Below, piece by piece: positions 35,801-45,553 of a stretch of 64,000 bases of DNA. The notes beneath the pieces are model-generated. The model was given only the letters and a program-made list of their open reading frames with translations, was not told the DNA's origin and ran no database searches. Where the stretch lies: NCBI GenBank assembly GCA_907165135.1, contig OU015566.1:1676501-1740500 (forward strand), given 5' to 3'. A program made the translations under genes and the position numbers. The stretch comes from Oikopleura dioica. Taxonomy: Eukaryota; Chordata; Appendicularia; Copelata; Oikopleuridae. Position 1 is the first letter of the stretch. Every line of letters begins with the position of its first letter.

Positions 35801-38011
35801 AAGGGTCTTTTCTTATGGTCTGTGCTTTTTCTAGCTTTTTGAATGAAAAAATCGGTCTATTCTTCACACATTTTTATTTTTGCAAATGGTCTGGTTGGTC
35901 GGTCTCGGATATCCCCCGGGTTTATTAGATACCAGGTCGGTCTCTCACTGATAGGAAAAGGTTTTTCATGAGCTCATAATGACAATTTTTATCCTGCTGT
36001 CATTTCATTTGATTCCCATGATATGCAGGGCGGGTCTTCCTCTCGGAAAACCATTGTCATAGATGTGATCTGAAAAATTAAAAGAAGCAAAATTGTAAGC
36101 AATCACCGTCGTGGTTGTAGTTGTTGTCGTGCTTGTAGTTGTGGTTGTCTAAAAATAATTGTATGCATGTGATTTATTAAATTATAATGAACGAGAATTC
36201 TATTTGCACCAATTCTATCAACTCTGCTCTCATACCGTAGTAGTTGTTGAAGTTGTCGTTGTTGTCGTAGTTGTGGTTGATGTAGTAGACGTGGTCGTCG
36301 TTGTTGTAGTAGACGTGGTCGTCGTTGTTGTAGTAGTCGTAGTCGTCGTTGTTGTAGTAGACGTGGTCGTCGTTGTTGTGGTAGTCGTGGTCGTCGTTGT
36401 TGTAGTAGACGTGGTCGTCGTTGTTGTAGTAGACGTGGTCGTCGTTGTTGTAGTAGACGTGGTCGTCGTTGTTGTAGTAGACGTGGTCGTCGTTGTTGTA
36501 GTAGTCGTAGTCGTCGTTGTTGTAGTAGACGTGGTCGTCGTTGTTGTAGTAGACGTGGTCGTCGTTGTTGTAGTAGTCGTGGTCGTCGTTGTTGTAGTAG
36601 ACGTGGTCGTCGTTGTTGTAGTAGACGTGGTCGTCGTTGTTGTAGTAGTCGTAGTCGTCGTTGTTGTTGTAGACGTGGTCGTCGTTGTTGTAGTAGTCGT
36701 GGTCGTCGTTGTTGTAGTAGTCGTGGTCGTCGTTGTTGTAGTAGTCGTGGTCGTCGTTGTTGTAGTAGACGTGGTCGTCGTTGTTGTAGTAGACGTGGTC
36801 GTCGTTGTTGTAGTAGTCGTGGTCGTCGTTGTTGTAGTAGACGTGGTCGTCGTTGTTGTAGTAGTCGTAGTCGTCGTTGTTGTAGTGGTCGTGGTCGTCG
36901 TTGTTGTTGTGGTTGTTGTGGTTACTTCCGCACAGCCACTTCCATTATCGACATATCCATCTGGACAAACACAAAGACTTGTGTCAGTATCATCAAGAAT
37001 AGCGCCGCTTGTGCACGTGCATTCTCCATTGTTCTCTGTTGCACCTGGTCCTGAGCATGCAATACAAGGCGCCACTGCGACGGTCGCACTATTCGTGTTG
37101 TCAAAATATCCAGGAGCGCAGACACAATCGTACGATCCATCAGTGTTCTCACAAGTTTGAGAAGTGAGACATGTGTTGAGACTTGAGTCTGAGCATTCAT
37201 CGAGATCTTCGCAAGTGAGACCACCATCAGCCATGGCAACTTTATCGTCGACATCAACAGAATCCCAGTAGCCAGTGTCGCACTGACAGTAAGCAGTAGG
37301 AAGACCACTGTTATCTTCTGTCACGCAAGTTTGGTTACCACCACAGGTATCCTCCAGGCAGGGAAAGGAGGGGTTGCAGACTTTGTCTGTTGCAGTGTTG
37401 GCGAAAGTGGTGTCTGAGCTTTCAGTGTAACTACCTCCCGATTCATCGTAGAGTTCGTAGTTATTGCTGCAAACGCACATGGCTTCTGATTCAGAAATAG
37501 CCGCACATTCAGAATTCGCGATTGAAGAGCAGTCATATGAGTTGCAAGGGTCGATTCGCTGACAACCAACTCCGTTTTGACCGATGATGCCAGTTGAATT
37601 TGTGCTCTCGTAGTTGTCAACGCAGACGCAGCTAGCTTCTGTCTCACCAAGTCCAGGGAGCTGACAGTAGGAGTAGAGGGGGCATTCGCCGTAGGTTTGC
37701 TCCAAAACATCACAAGCTATAAGAAAATGTTACAATTTTGCTACTTGATGATCAATCTTCAACTTACGAGTTTGGACTTCGCAAACAGTTGTGAAAGACC
37801 CTCCGTTGACTTCAACCGCTGTATCGTAGGTGACGGCAACGTAGTCAAGATTAGAAGCACATGCGCATTTTCCAGACAGTTGACATAACGCCATGTATGG
37901 ATAGCAATCTGTGTTAGCAGTACAGTCGAGGTCCAAGACACTCTGAGCTGTCACCAGCGGCACACTCGTCAGCGCGAGCAGCGCCTAAAATATTTTTATA
38001 ATCCAATTCAT
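23878..38011 (-). CDS. Giant secreted threonine mucin with EGF-like and cysteine-rich ends
   Basis: One minus-strand gene assembled from 14 exons that keep frame (about 1,337 aa): 37984-37768, 37716-36236, 36148-36107, 35642-35577, 33753-33580, 30915-30448, 29848-29759, 29684-29595, 29520-29431, 29356-29300, 25191-24766, 24724-24202, 24158-23878, preceded by a 9-nt start block 38011-38003. The 5' part has a signal peptide (ALLALTSVPLVTAQS) and several EGF-like modules, one of calcium-binding type (DLDECSDSSLNTC). The ten middle exons code almost only for Thr with occasional Ser. The 3' part has cysteine modules, including a WWDDSWGSCTGGW stretch like a thrombospondin type 1 start, and ends FDRVFKQNTLEW. 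Every threonine exon has a length divisible by 3, begins after AAG or TAG and ends before a GT. It is probably a heavily O-glycosylated extracellular product. The single-gene model is an inference; separate transcripts remain possible. Confidence 0.75.
24931..25191 (-). repeat. Threonine-codon repeat, last mucin exon
   Basis: Irregular ACN triplets (GTTGTNGT on the plus strand) code for about 85 threonines with a few serines, then pass into SEATTTTSPCSGQSSYDG. Synonymous third positions vary, unlike a simple microsatellite, which suggests selection on the protein. Confidence 0.85.
26132..26300. mobile_element. CCAATTGG-rich element, copy 1
   Basis: It starts CAGGGCTGCACAATTGG and consists of repeated CCAATCCAA and TTGGAATTGG motifs up to about 26300. 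A second copy, about 28640-28819, ends CCAATTGTGCAGCCCTG, the exact inverse of this start. CAGGGCTGCAC resembles hAT ends. The opposite end is not defined. It lies in a mucin-gene intron. Confidence 0.6.
26378..26722. mobile_element. TA-flanked inverted-repeat element (Tc1/mariner type)
   Basis: A 345-bp segment with near-perfect ends CAGACAAAACGGACAATTCC and the inverse GGAATTGTCCGTTTTGTCTG, and TA on each side (26376-26377, 26723-26724). Internal partial repeats of CCGGAATTG occur. No transposase. It lies in a mucin-gene intron. Confidence 0.85.
26734..26894. mobile_element. Short TA-flanked inverted-repeat element
   Basis: A 161-bp segment. The left end is CAGTTGTGTGAGGAGTTTCC; the right end inverted is CAGTGGTGTGAGGAGTTTCC; TA flanks lie at 26732-26733 and 26895-26896. 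A secondary internal repeat GCGGTAGCGCAGCACTC / GCGGGAACGCAGCACTC is present. It is 11 bp from the previous element. Confidence 0.85.
27042..27211. mobile_element. GC-rich TA-flanked inverted-repeat element
   Basis: Ends GTTGGAAAAAACACACG and GGTGTTCTTTCCAAC; TA lies on both sides (27040-27041, 27212-27213). The interior is rich in CGCACGCG motifs. Its right TA is also the left TA of the next element, so the two abut with no spacer. Confidence 0.7.
27214..28219. mobile_element. 1-kb TA-flanked element with TTTTAAGGCC ends
   Basis: Left end CAGTGACAACCCATTTTAAG then GCCGA; right end inverted CAGTGAAAACCCATTTTAAG then GCCGA; TA flanks lie at 27212-27213 and 28220-28221. Subterminal repeats of TTTAAGGCCACTTT occur near both ends. 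Short internal frames do not resemble a transposase. It is interrupted by the element at 27615-27856. Confidence 0.85.
27615..27856. mobile_element. 242-bp element nested in the TTTTAAGGCC element
   Basis: Ends GTAGGGCGGCTACGTAAC and GTAACGTAGCCGCCCGTC, inverted relative to each other, with 9-bp direct repeats CAGTTATTG on both sides (27606-27614, 27857-27865). Inside, GTAACGGCGTTAC palindromes recur. The target duplication shows it inserted into the older TA-flanked element. Confidence 0.85.
28300..28380 (+). repeat. Small duplication of GCAATTGCTACAACGGC
   Basis: The 17-bp motif GCAATTGCTACAACGGC occurs twice in direct succession near 28332-28367. No larger structure. Confidence 0.7.
28640..28819. 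mobile_element. CCAATTGG-rich element, copy 2, inverted
   Basis: See the copy at 26132. This copy ends CCAATTGTGCAGCCCTG and is in the opposite orientation, 2.5 kb away and in the same mucin-gene intron. Left limit approximate. Confidence 0.6.
29300..29848 (-). repeat. Tandemly duplicated exon-intron units of the mucin gene
   Basis: Four threonine exons (57, 90, 90, 90 nt) are separated by three introns of exactly 74 nt (29357-29430, 29521-29594, 29685-29758). The introns are almost identical to each other (GTATTTGTTAAAAGCAATTT at the donor side, CAATTTTAAG at the acceptor side). The unit is 164 bp, so exon plus intron were copied together. Confidence 0.9.
30448..30915 (-). repeat. Threonine-codon exon, 156 codons
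   Basis: A 468-nt run of ACN codons bounded by an AAG acceptor and a GTAAGT donor, the largest isolated threonine exon. It holds only a few Ser and one Ala codon. Third positions are mixed (A, C, G, T), so DNA-level repeat units are irregular. Confidence 0.85.
31790..31997. repeat. Hairpin: 75-bp inverted arms
   Basis: Arms 31790-31865 and 31923-31997 are complementary with few mismatches (CTACAAATTCGTAGACTAA against TTAGTCTACGAATTTGTAG), with a GC-rich 57-bp loop. It may be a foldback element or a very short inverted-repeat transposon. No target duplication recognised. It lies in a mucin-gene intron. Confidence 0.8.
32770..33250. mobile_element. TTAA-flanked element E, copy 1
   Basis: A 481-bp segment with ends CCCGTTAAC and GTTAACGGG, TTAA at 32766-32769 and 33251-33254, and subterminal hairpins GTGGAGATCTTATCTCCAC and GTGGAGATTAGATCTCCAC. 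A smaller element with the same first bases is at 61524-61633. No transposase. Confidence 0.75.
33580..33753 (-). repeat. Threonine-codon exon, 58 codons
   Basis: 174 nt of ACN codons between a TTTTAAG acceptor and a GTAAAA donor; part of the mucin gene. Contains two serines. Confidence 0.8.
33837..35157. repeat. Long inverted repeat, arms about 565 bp
   Basis: Left arm about 33837-34405 and right arm about 34596-35157 are reverse complements with scattered mismatches and small indels, around a spacer of about 190 bp. Landmarks: GCGATAAGCGCGGCATTTC against GAAATGCCGCGCTTATCGC, and GTACTCAAAATAATATG against CATATTATTTTGAGTAC. No long open frame spans it. It lies within a mucin-gene intron, so the pre-mRNA would contain a duplex. 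Confidence 0.9.
35184..35296. mobile_element. Diverged copy related to the element at 61524
   Basis: It shares the order ACCCGTTACCAAG, GCGTAAAT, ATGCCGTATTT, GAGCATGTC, AAACTGCTAC with 61524-61633. Ends are degraded and no TTAA is seen here. Confidence 0.6.
36236..36921 (-). repeat. 24-bp tandem repeat coding Thr/Ser (mucin exon)
   Basis: About 28 units of 24 bp of the type GTAGTAGACGTGGTCGTCG plus TTGTT on the plus strand, coding an octapeptide of seven Thr and a Ser or Thr on the minus strand. It is far more homogeneous than the other threonine exons, suggesting recent expansion. It continues without a break into cysteine-rich EGF coding sequence. Confidence 0.9.
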
Positions 38012-40781
38012 TTTATCGCGATTCACACCGAATTAAACTATTCTATCATTATTTGATGTGCGAGTTTTATTTTAACAATCATGAGAAAACATACTAATGA
38101 TAATCATAAAATGGAGCGCGGAAATCAGACTCAATCCACAGATTTTGATCGAACGATATATTTTATCCTATGATTCAAAGTCTGTAGGACTTTTAAAAAG
38201 ACCAAGAGTAGAGCCAAAATTGATAAATATGCAGATAAGTTAATGTTATAGCCGAATCAATAAACTTATAAAAATGTATTTATGACCGGGTCATTAATAA
38301 GTCCGCAGGTCATAATTTCTTCATACATGTTTTCGTCTTTGGCTTTAAAATAACCAAGATGAAGTTGATCTATTGACTTGTTTCGATTCTCTATTCTTTT
38401 AGAGAGAATCGTGTCATAAATTGACTTCAATTATATTTGATCCTGAATTTCGTCAAAGGATAAAACTTCTATGTTTTTGGATCAAGCATAGATTATACCC
38501 TTGACAACAAAGGTGAATTTAACATTTTTCAGGGGGATAAAAATCACTTGAATCAAGGCCGGACATTTTCGAAGTCAAGTTATTCCATAGATATCGACTT
38601 TGAAATCAAGGAAGAGTCATTTTCGAGAAAAAATAAAAAGATATGTTGTACTAGTTGTTAACCTGTATATATCTTATCATTTTGTGAATCCTTCTTCTGT
38701 TTTATTTAAAAAAAAATTGGCACCGTCTCTGGAATGTATCTTGTTGCCTCTCTGAGTTCTAGGACTGAAACAAAGCAGCCAACTTTCAGAGAGAAAAAAA
38801 GATGACAGGAGCAAAAAAGCAGCAAGAGCCGGAACAATGGACTGAGCGTAACTTGCTTTACACTATCTATTTTACTTTTTTTCTTGAGGCGCCACCTTGC
38901 ACCGAGAATGATCGACGTCACGGGCACATTTTTTGTCGCTCGTAACGGCTCCGTGCTGATGATCATAATCAGCTTCGCGCTTCTTTTTTCAAGTCCGGTA
39001 GTGACGCTTGTCATAAAATTTAAAATTCTTAATTAAAGACCCGGACTAGCGCCTTTTTGACGATTCCGCATTTTCTCATAGTCAACATGTCTTGACTCAA
39101 GACTCGTTTGGTTCAAAAATGATGATAAATGGGGATCTTTACCCTTTTTTTGATAACAGGCTATTCCACACTGTCAGGAATAGAATCTAAGTTTTTCTGA
39201 TACTGTAGTTTGAATTTGTATTTGAAAAAAAGATTAGCAAGCTTTTAAAAAAGGGGGCAGAAATGACGAGTTTGGCGAGTTCGGCTCTTAGACTGAAAAT
39301 TCAACATTCATAAAAGGTTTAGCCTTTCTAGGCCATCGAATTCAACGAAGGTAGATATAGTCATCGTTTCGATTAGTAAAATGCCCTTATTCGGCATTTA
39401 TACCGCTTCTTTATACCAGAATCCGCAACAAAACTCCCGAATGATTCGCGCGATCCCGAAAGGTTCGGAAATCCCGAAAGATTTGGGATCCCGAAAGGTT
39501 GAAGTGAAAACCTCCTTATTCATAGATACATCTTAGGTAAGACTCATCGGGTTTCCGCCGTCAACCGACCCATATCCCTAGACACTCATCTGCTTGAGAC
39601 TCATTCTCCCTGGTCTGTGAGGGACAAATTGATGGCTTCAATAAAGTGGACATTTTTGTTAAAGATTGATTTAATCTATCAGCTATGAAAGGTCAATTTT
39701 AAAAGCATATTTTGTTAATGGTATCACCTTCAAATGAAAATTAAATTACTTATTTATCAGATGTTAAGAAATTTTATGGTGCTTAAGTCGATTATTTAGA
39801 AGGAGAATAACGAGGAATTTTTGCATCAAATGTCTTTATGATCAATGATCTAGGAAATCCGGAAGGCCGAAGTTAAGATCTTGAGCTTTAATGACAATTG
39901 AAAAGAAAAAACGCTCCAATTTTCTAGAAAATCGTTTTCTTTGGCGTGACAGTCAGTTATTCAATTTCGCTCCCCGTCTAAAACGTCAGGAGCCACATAA
40001 ATGTGAATTGCACAATTACCAAATAGCTATAGTTATTGCCGGAAAACTATTTCGCGAGTCAGGTTAACCACACCGGATCTGACCATGTTTAAAAGCCTTC
40101 AGCAGATGATGATGATGATGACCAGGATCATAAATAAACAGCTCGTTATTATTTTCTCACCGGATGAACGAGCCAAGGCAATAATTACCCTTGTGAATTA
40201 TCTTGTCAGCATTTTTAATGAGGCTCCGGTTGATCGACGCTTTTCGAGGTTTTTTTAACGGTGTCCATGAGCTTAGAGCGTGATGCAAATTCTGTGATTT
40301 ATAACAGCCCAGAACTGGATTTTTCGGAGCCCTTCTTTGGAAGAAAATATAACAAAGGAGCGCCCTTATTTTATTTCACCGAAATAAAGTTTTCAGGTGT
40401 ATCTTGTTTCCCAAAAGTTAAAAAGGGGAAAGTTGCATGGTTCATCTAGCAGATTCGATCCCATCAGATTTGAGTTTTCGGTTCGAAAATTGAAGACCAA
40501 AAAGGTTTTAAAAATCATCTTCATGTTGACCGATGAAAAAAAAATTTTCAGGACCTTGGAGACTATTTTTAGGCAGACTTATTATGAGCCTATTTTAACA
40601 ACCCAGGGACTTGATCAATAAATTATTTTGCTAAGTTTATGAACTCTCCAGATGTTACATCGCTTATAAAAACAGCCTTATAATTTATAAGTTATAAACC
40701 ACTGATGAACTTCTTGTTTTGAAAAATCTTGAGTTTTTTTTCTAGTTACGTCCTATTTTTGACCTCTGTGTCCAAAGTGCA
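38012..40781. other. Gap without a supported gene
   Basis: Upstream flank of the mucin gene. Only short frames; a minus frame at 38706-39014 has no family resemblance. About 39440-39500 has three copies of GATCCCGAAAGGTT-like sequence. A TGATGATGATGA run lies near 40105. No gene seen. Confidence 0.5.
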
Positions 40782-42300
40782 ATGAGTCAAAAATTTATTC
40801 ATCAAATATTTACGCCCGATCAAAGAGTAAATATCTGGACAAAAATTCGCTCATTTTTGCAGAGAAAAATGTTGAAGAAAGGGGCGATCTTCGCCGTTTT
40901 TGTCGCTCTTTTCGCGTATAAATTTCATTTTCGGCCTGTAAGTCTCGAAAATAATTCTGAATCGTTTTCGATCCGAATGCTATTCATCATAAAAATCTTT
41001 AATTTTCAGGTAGACCATGCGCCAGATTATCTTCGCCGAGCTGTTGCTCATAACATTTGGAACTCGATCTTCTTCTTGACGGAAAAAGTCAGAAGTGCGA
41101 CAAGTTCTAGAGCTGCAATCGGCTTCATGCAAAAAGCCATGATGCCAACTCCAACGAACGAGGATGCGATTGAAGAGATCGTTGACAACGGAGAGTACAA
41201 AATTCATTTTTGGCGACGAAAAGACCTTGTTGAAGAGGAAAATCAACCTGTTGCGATATTTTTTCATGGTGGAGGATTTATCGTTGGAGATGTTCCTTCT
41301 GTTTCCTCGTTCTACTCGAGCATCGCTGTTCAAAAGGGAATCACTGTCGCCTCTGTTGAATATCGACTGTAAGTTTTAATCTACAAACTGAAGGAGAAAA
41401 AATTCTAGAGCGCCAAAACACCCGTTTCCAGCTCCATCAGACGATTGCATTGCTGCTACCGAATACATCATCAACAACTCTGAATCGCTGAAAATCAACA
41501 AGGACAAGATCGTTCTCGCTGGCGACTCAGCGGGAGGCGAACTTGCGATTGTCACGGCGATCGAAGTCAAATTCAAAATGCCGGATTTCAATTTTGCCGG
41601 CCTTGTTCCGGTCTATCCTTGCACGCAATTTCTGACGCATCGAATGAAAGGAAATGTTGATAAAAATTATTTTTGAAAAATGAAAAAAATAATAATTCAA
41701 AAGATTCTTCAAAAAATCATCATTGAAAAGCATTCGACGAAAACGAATCCACGGGCGTCCTGACTCAGGATTTCTGGAGAATGGCGGGTGCAAATCATGC
41801 CTTTGGAATTTCGGCAAAAACCGACGAGTTTATTGAAGAGATGAAAAATAAATCTGTTTTCAAGCGAATCGCTCAAGTCTATCCAAACATTGAGGAGCGA
41901 TTTTTGGGGTCAGAAGACGAAGGAGATCTAGAGCCGGCGGAAATGACTGATGAAGAGGTTGAGCTATTTGTTGACCCGAGATTTTCGCCTTTGCTTTACT
42001 CTGGTTAGTCCTCTGAGAAGAAGGAAGCCCTATTTATTTCCTTAATTTCTAGACGAGGCACTCTGGCATCTTCCAGAAACCCACCTGTTCACCTCGGAAA
42101 TCGACATCCTCTACGACGACCAGCGGCTGTTTTACGAGGCCGCTAGCGAAGCCGGGGCAAATATCAAATGGACCGTGTGGAAGGGAGCTGCCCATTGCGA
42201 GCAGAGCTTTTCGACAATCGCAATCGGCAAGACCATTGCGCCATCAGTCGACAGAAACGTCGAAGAAATGATCAATGTGATTGCTGATCTACTTGAATAA
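40782..42300 (+). CDS. Hormone-sensitive-lipase/arylacetamide-deacetylase type hydrolase
   Basis: Exons 40782(or 40869)-40937, 41010-41368, 41409-41650, 41731-42003 and 42053-42300. A hydrophobic N-terminal anchor (AIFAVFVALFAYKF) suggests an ER-type signal anchor, as in AADAC. Family marks in order: the oxyanion-hole motif IFFHGGGFIVGD, VEYRLAPKHPFPAPSDD, the nucleophile elbow GDSAGGELA, and near the end ILYDDQRLF and GAAHCEQSF, carrying the probable catalytic Asp and His. The fold is alpha/beta hydrolase, and it would hydrolyse carboxyl esters. Intron 41651-41730 has to be GA-AG: the GT at 41656 shifts the frame and hits a stop. The start at 40782 adds 29 residues before a second Met; the shorter start fits an anchor better. 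Stop at 42298-42300. Confidence 0.88.
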
Positions 42301-42500
42301 AGAATGAACTCAAAATTGGCAGTTTATTTTGACCCCGCAGTAGCTTTTTTTTCGTTGTTTTTCATCATCAGTCATCGTCAGATTTGTGCCTCGTGGAAAG
42401 GGTGAAATATGTCCAGTATGCGATATTGAAAGCTTTTCAAGGGTCTTTAAAATAATAAGGGAGGGCACCCCTTAAGTGTGAAGCAGCTACATGGTTACCT

Positions 42501-42657
42501 GGGGGTGTCTGGAACCAACAAAAAACCTCGACAAGATTTTCGTTGAAATTTTCATCCAATCAAAAGCCTCGATTCAGCTGACCGACCAGGACGAATCACC
42601 AGCCGAGTAGCTGCCCACGCAAAATTTGGCGAGATTTTTTTGTCGATTCGTGACACC
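42501..42657. mobile_element. Inverted-repeat element family A, copy 4
   Basis: Starts GGGGGTGTCTGGAACCAAC, ends GTCGATTCGTGACACC; the interior has TCCAATCAAAAGCCTC and CAGCCGAGTAGCTGCC in the orientation opposite to copy 1. More diverged than copy 3. It lies between the 3' ends of the hydrolase and receptor genes. Confidence 0.75.
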
Positions 42658-42708
42658 AACCCTTTATCCGACCCTAACCCTAGCCACTCTTGGACTAAGA
42701 ACCCTGTC

Positions 42709-45553
42709 CTATAAAAGAAATAAAATAAATAAGACGAAATTTCTTCTCCAAGTTCGACGGACTTCTGACCCAATCGGACATTTTGATGTTCGGAAATCTT
42801 CTTTTTCTGATAAAAATTTTTATCAAACAAATTATTGAAACAAAAACGTACTTGAATCTACCGACAGCAAAAAGTTTCGTCTTCTTAGGCTGCGTTTTTT
42901 CTGCTTCATTATGGTTCCCCGTAATTCCGTTGATGTTTCTATTGTCGCTTTTGTATGTTGTCATGTTTTTCAGGTCATCGTCGGCGATATTTCGCCTGAC
43001 AATATTCTGAATTAATCGTTTTCCTCCTTGATTTCGAATTTTGAGAATTTACATTCCAAACAGGAACCGATCCATTTTGGCCGCTATAATTGTTGCATCG
43101 TCCATTCTGCAGTCCACTTTCGTTTGAATGATCGTCTTCATCTTCGTCGAATGAATACGAAGCCTGGAAATAGAAAATCGATTTGGTAAAGAGAGCCGCT
43201 ATCTTACCCTCAAAGTCGCATTTGCTCTCTGGCGCACCATGATGTTCAATGCGACGTATTCTAGAACTGCCGCGAAGACGAATAGAAAACAAGCCCACAA
43301 GTAGATATCCAATGCGGTCAAGTATGAAACCTAGAAATATCTTTTGACTCGAAAAACGTGAAGATCATTACCTGTGGCAGCGAATTCTTCAGACCTTGAA
43401 TAATTGTCGATGTTGTCAAAACCGTCATCACCCCTTTAAACAAAATGCGTGATAAATAATTCAGAGAAGCAGCAGTGCTCACCCATAGAAACTCTCGCTG
43501 GAACTGATTTTGCATCTAGAAACATCGACAATCCACCAAGAATCACCATAATCATTCCAGGAAAGAAGCTTTGGAAAAAGACCGACAGAAGGTAGCGCTC
43601 CAATTCGAAAGATACAGCCAGTTGAGAGACAGTAACTGAAAAATATATTTTGAACGAAAAAACAACCTTTTCATAGTTTTCAGATAATTTTTTGATTTTT
43701 TGTCAAGTTTTTCTGATTTTTCTGATTTTGACGAGAAACAGTTTTTTTATGTAAAATGGAAAGGGCTGTCAGATTATCCGATTCATTGACGTCTGCCGCC
43801 ACGTGACGAGCTCAACCTGCCATTCACGTGATCGATTTTTATCAGCCATTCTTACCGTTATAAAGCTTTCCTCCGTAAGTCCAGTTCTTTTCGTGATACG
43901 AATAGTGTCTGAGTCCGTTTTTTTCAAAATATGATCTAAAAAATTTGGTTTAGCCTAACCGTAGTCCTAACCCTAACACGGGGGAGGGCGCTTTTTTCCT
44001 CTAAAATTGGCTTTCGCCTAACCCTAACCCCGCTGCATATTATCTTTGATGACTTTTCCCACCCTACTAGTACATGAATGGATACCCATATTTATTTTCT
44101 TGTCGCGAAAAAAACGTCCCTGAGGCGAAATTTCGGCATTGATTCAACCATCGTCTTGTCCATGAAGAGCTCCTCATCCCTTTGCCCTGAACAAGCTTAT
44201 TAATAATGAACGGGTTAAGTAAGTCAAGAAAACACCGACTAATGAACATTTCAATGAGCGACCGACCTTTGATCCAAAGAAGCTGGAGATCACTTTCAAT
44301 CAGGGTTCATACTGTTTTTTAGCAAAAATGGAGTTTTTATCTCTCAAGAGAGACTCTTTCCTTAATGTTAGACGAATAATTTATTCAAATAAAGGCCCAA
44401 AAGAGCAACGTTGAACCCTTTCCTGGAGCCATAGCCAAAAGATTGAATGGTAATGGAGCAGTTATTCGTATCCAAAGGGAAATTAAACAGTGACATTTGA
44501 CAGGCAACAGTCGTTGTCATTCTGAAATACAGTCAGTTTTGAATTCGAGAATGGATTTTTCGGGGTATTTTTGAGCGGCTTACTTTAAACTCAAATCCAA
44601 GAATCCTCGTTTTCGAAGTCGAAGAGCACTGCTTTGCGAAATTGTTTGATGGATGACGCTTTTCTTCGCCCCTGTTTAAGAATTCATGAGAAACAGCAAG
44701 GAAGCATTAAGTACCTTGAATGTGTAAGTCTGGCACCCAAACACGTGACTGTAAGCCGGACGGAATGGCGTATGCTTCGTCTGTTTTCAAAAAATCTTGA
44801 AAGGGAGTTTTCCGAAACGAGTCAAAAGGGCATTTTTAACCTGTTTTTGAATGCAAACGGTGATCGTGCCAGGCCTGGTGGATGCAGATGGTCAGGGTCA
44901 TATCCATATTAACCTGAACAAAATTATTCATGCATCGTTTAATTCGGCGAGAGAGAAAGCATAAAGTAAATGGCGATAAATATTCGGCGAGTCGTGCAAT
45001 ATCGACTTTACCTCAGATATATCGGTGATTGACTCGATCATGACCGAAAGGAAGACTTTGAGTGGTTTTCCTGAGGCGGGTCTTGGCATCGCTGTGTAGC
45101 CAACTCCTGAAAAAGAGCTGATGATGGTGTTTTTTCGACCTTATTTTTGAAAGGCATTTAAACCTCAGAACGAGGGGATCTTTTGTAAAGAAGGCTCAGC
45201 CAATCATAGGTCAGTATGGGTTTTCTCAGCCAATCAGAGAAAGTATAGGGTTCAATGGCCTCTGATTGGCTCATTTTTACATTTGAAATCGACTTGATTC
45301 TTCTGTCATAATTTTTTCTCATTGAAATTTTCTTACCTTCATTGAGAAGAAAGTAAATCTTCTCAGCGACATCATCTTCTGACTGTCGCGGCACGCGTTC
45401 TAGCGCTCGCGGCGCACTCGTTTCGTTCGATCCTCCCGCGGCGGTCGAGGAAGGGATTACAGCCGCGAGAAGCAGAATCAACATGCTGACGAGCCATTTA
45501 CATCTGAACTCAAAAACTATTTTTTGATTGAATTGGCTTTGATGGAAATGCAA
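42709..45553 (-). CDS. Cys-loop ligand-gated ion channel subunit, anionic type
   Basis: Spread over at least ten small exons. The signal peptide region is WLVSMLILLLAAVIPSSTAA. The ectodomain has SVMIESITDISE, VNMDMTLTICIHQAW, RVWVPDLHIQG, the Cys-loop CQMSLFNFPLDTNNC followed by SFGYGS, and WTYGGKLYN. Membrane part: FELERYLLSVFFQSFFPGM (M1), SVPARVSMGVMTVLTTST (loop and M2), YLTALDIYLWACFLFVF (M3). The PAR sequence before M2 is the signature of anion-selective glycine, GABA and related receptors. The M3-M4 loop is Ser/Asn/Arg-rich. M4 is short in my model (NFVLFILFLL, then stop at 42709) and the last two introns are uncertain. Introns contain CCCTAACC-like runs (about 43960-44030) and an inverted AGCCAATCA cluster (about 45190-45270). 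Ligand unknown. Confidence 0.85.

Noticed and set aside
24865-37160. CRISPR-like array from regularly spaced repeats
   Set aside because: The repeats are contiguous codon repeats without spacers in a eukaryotic exon.
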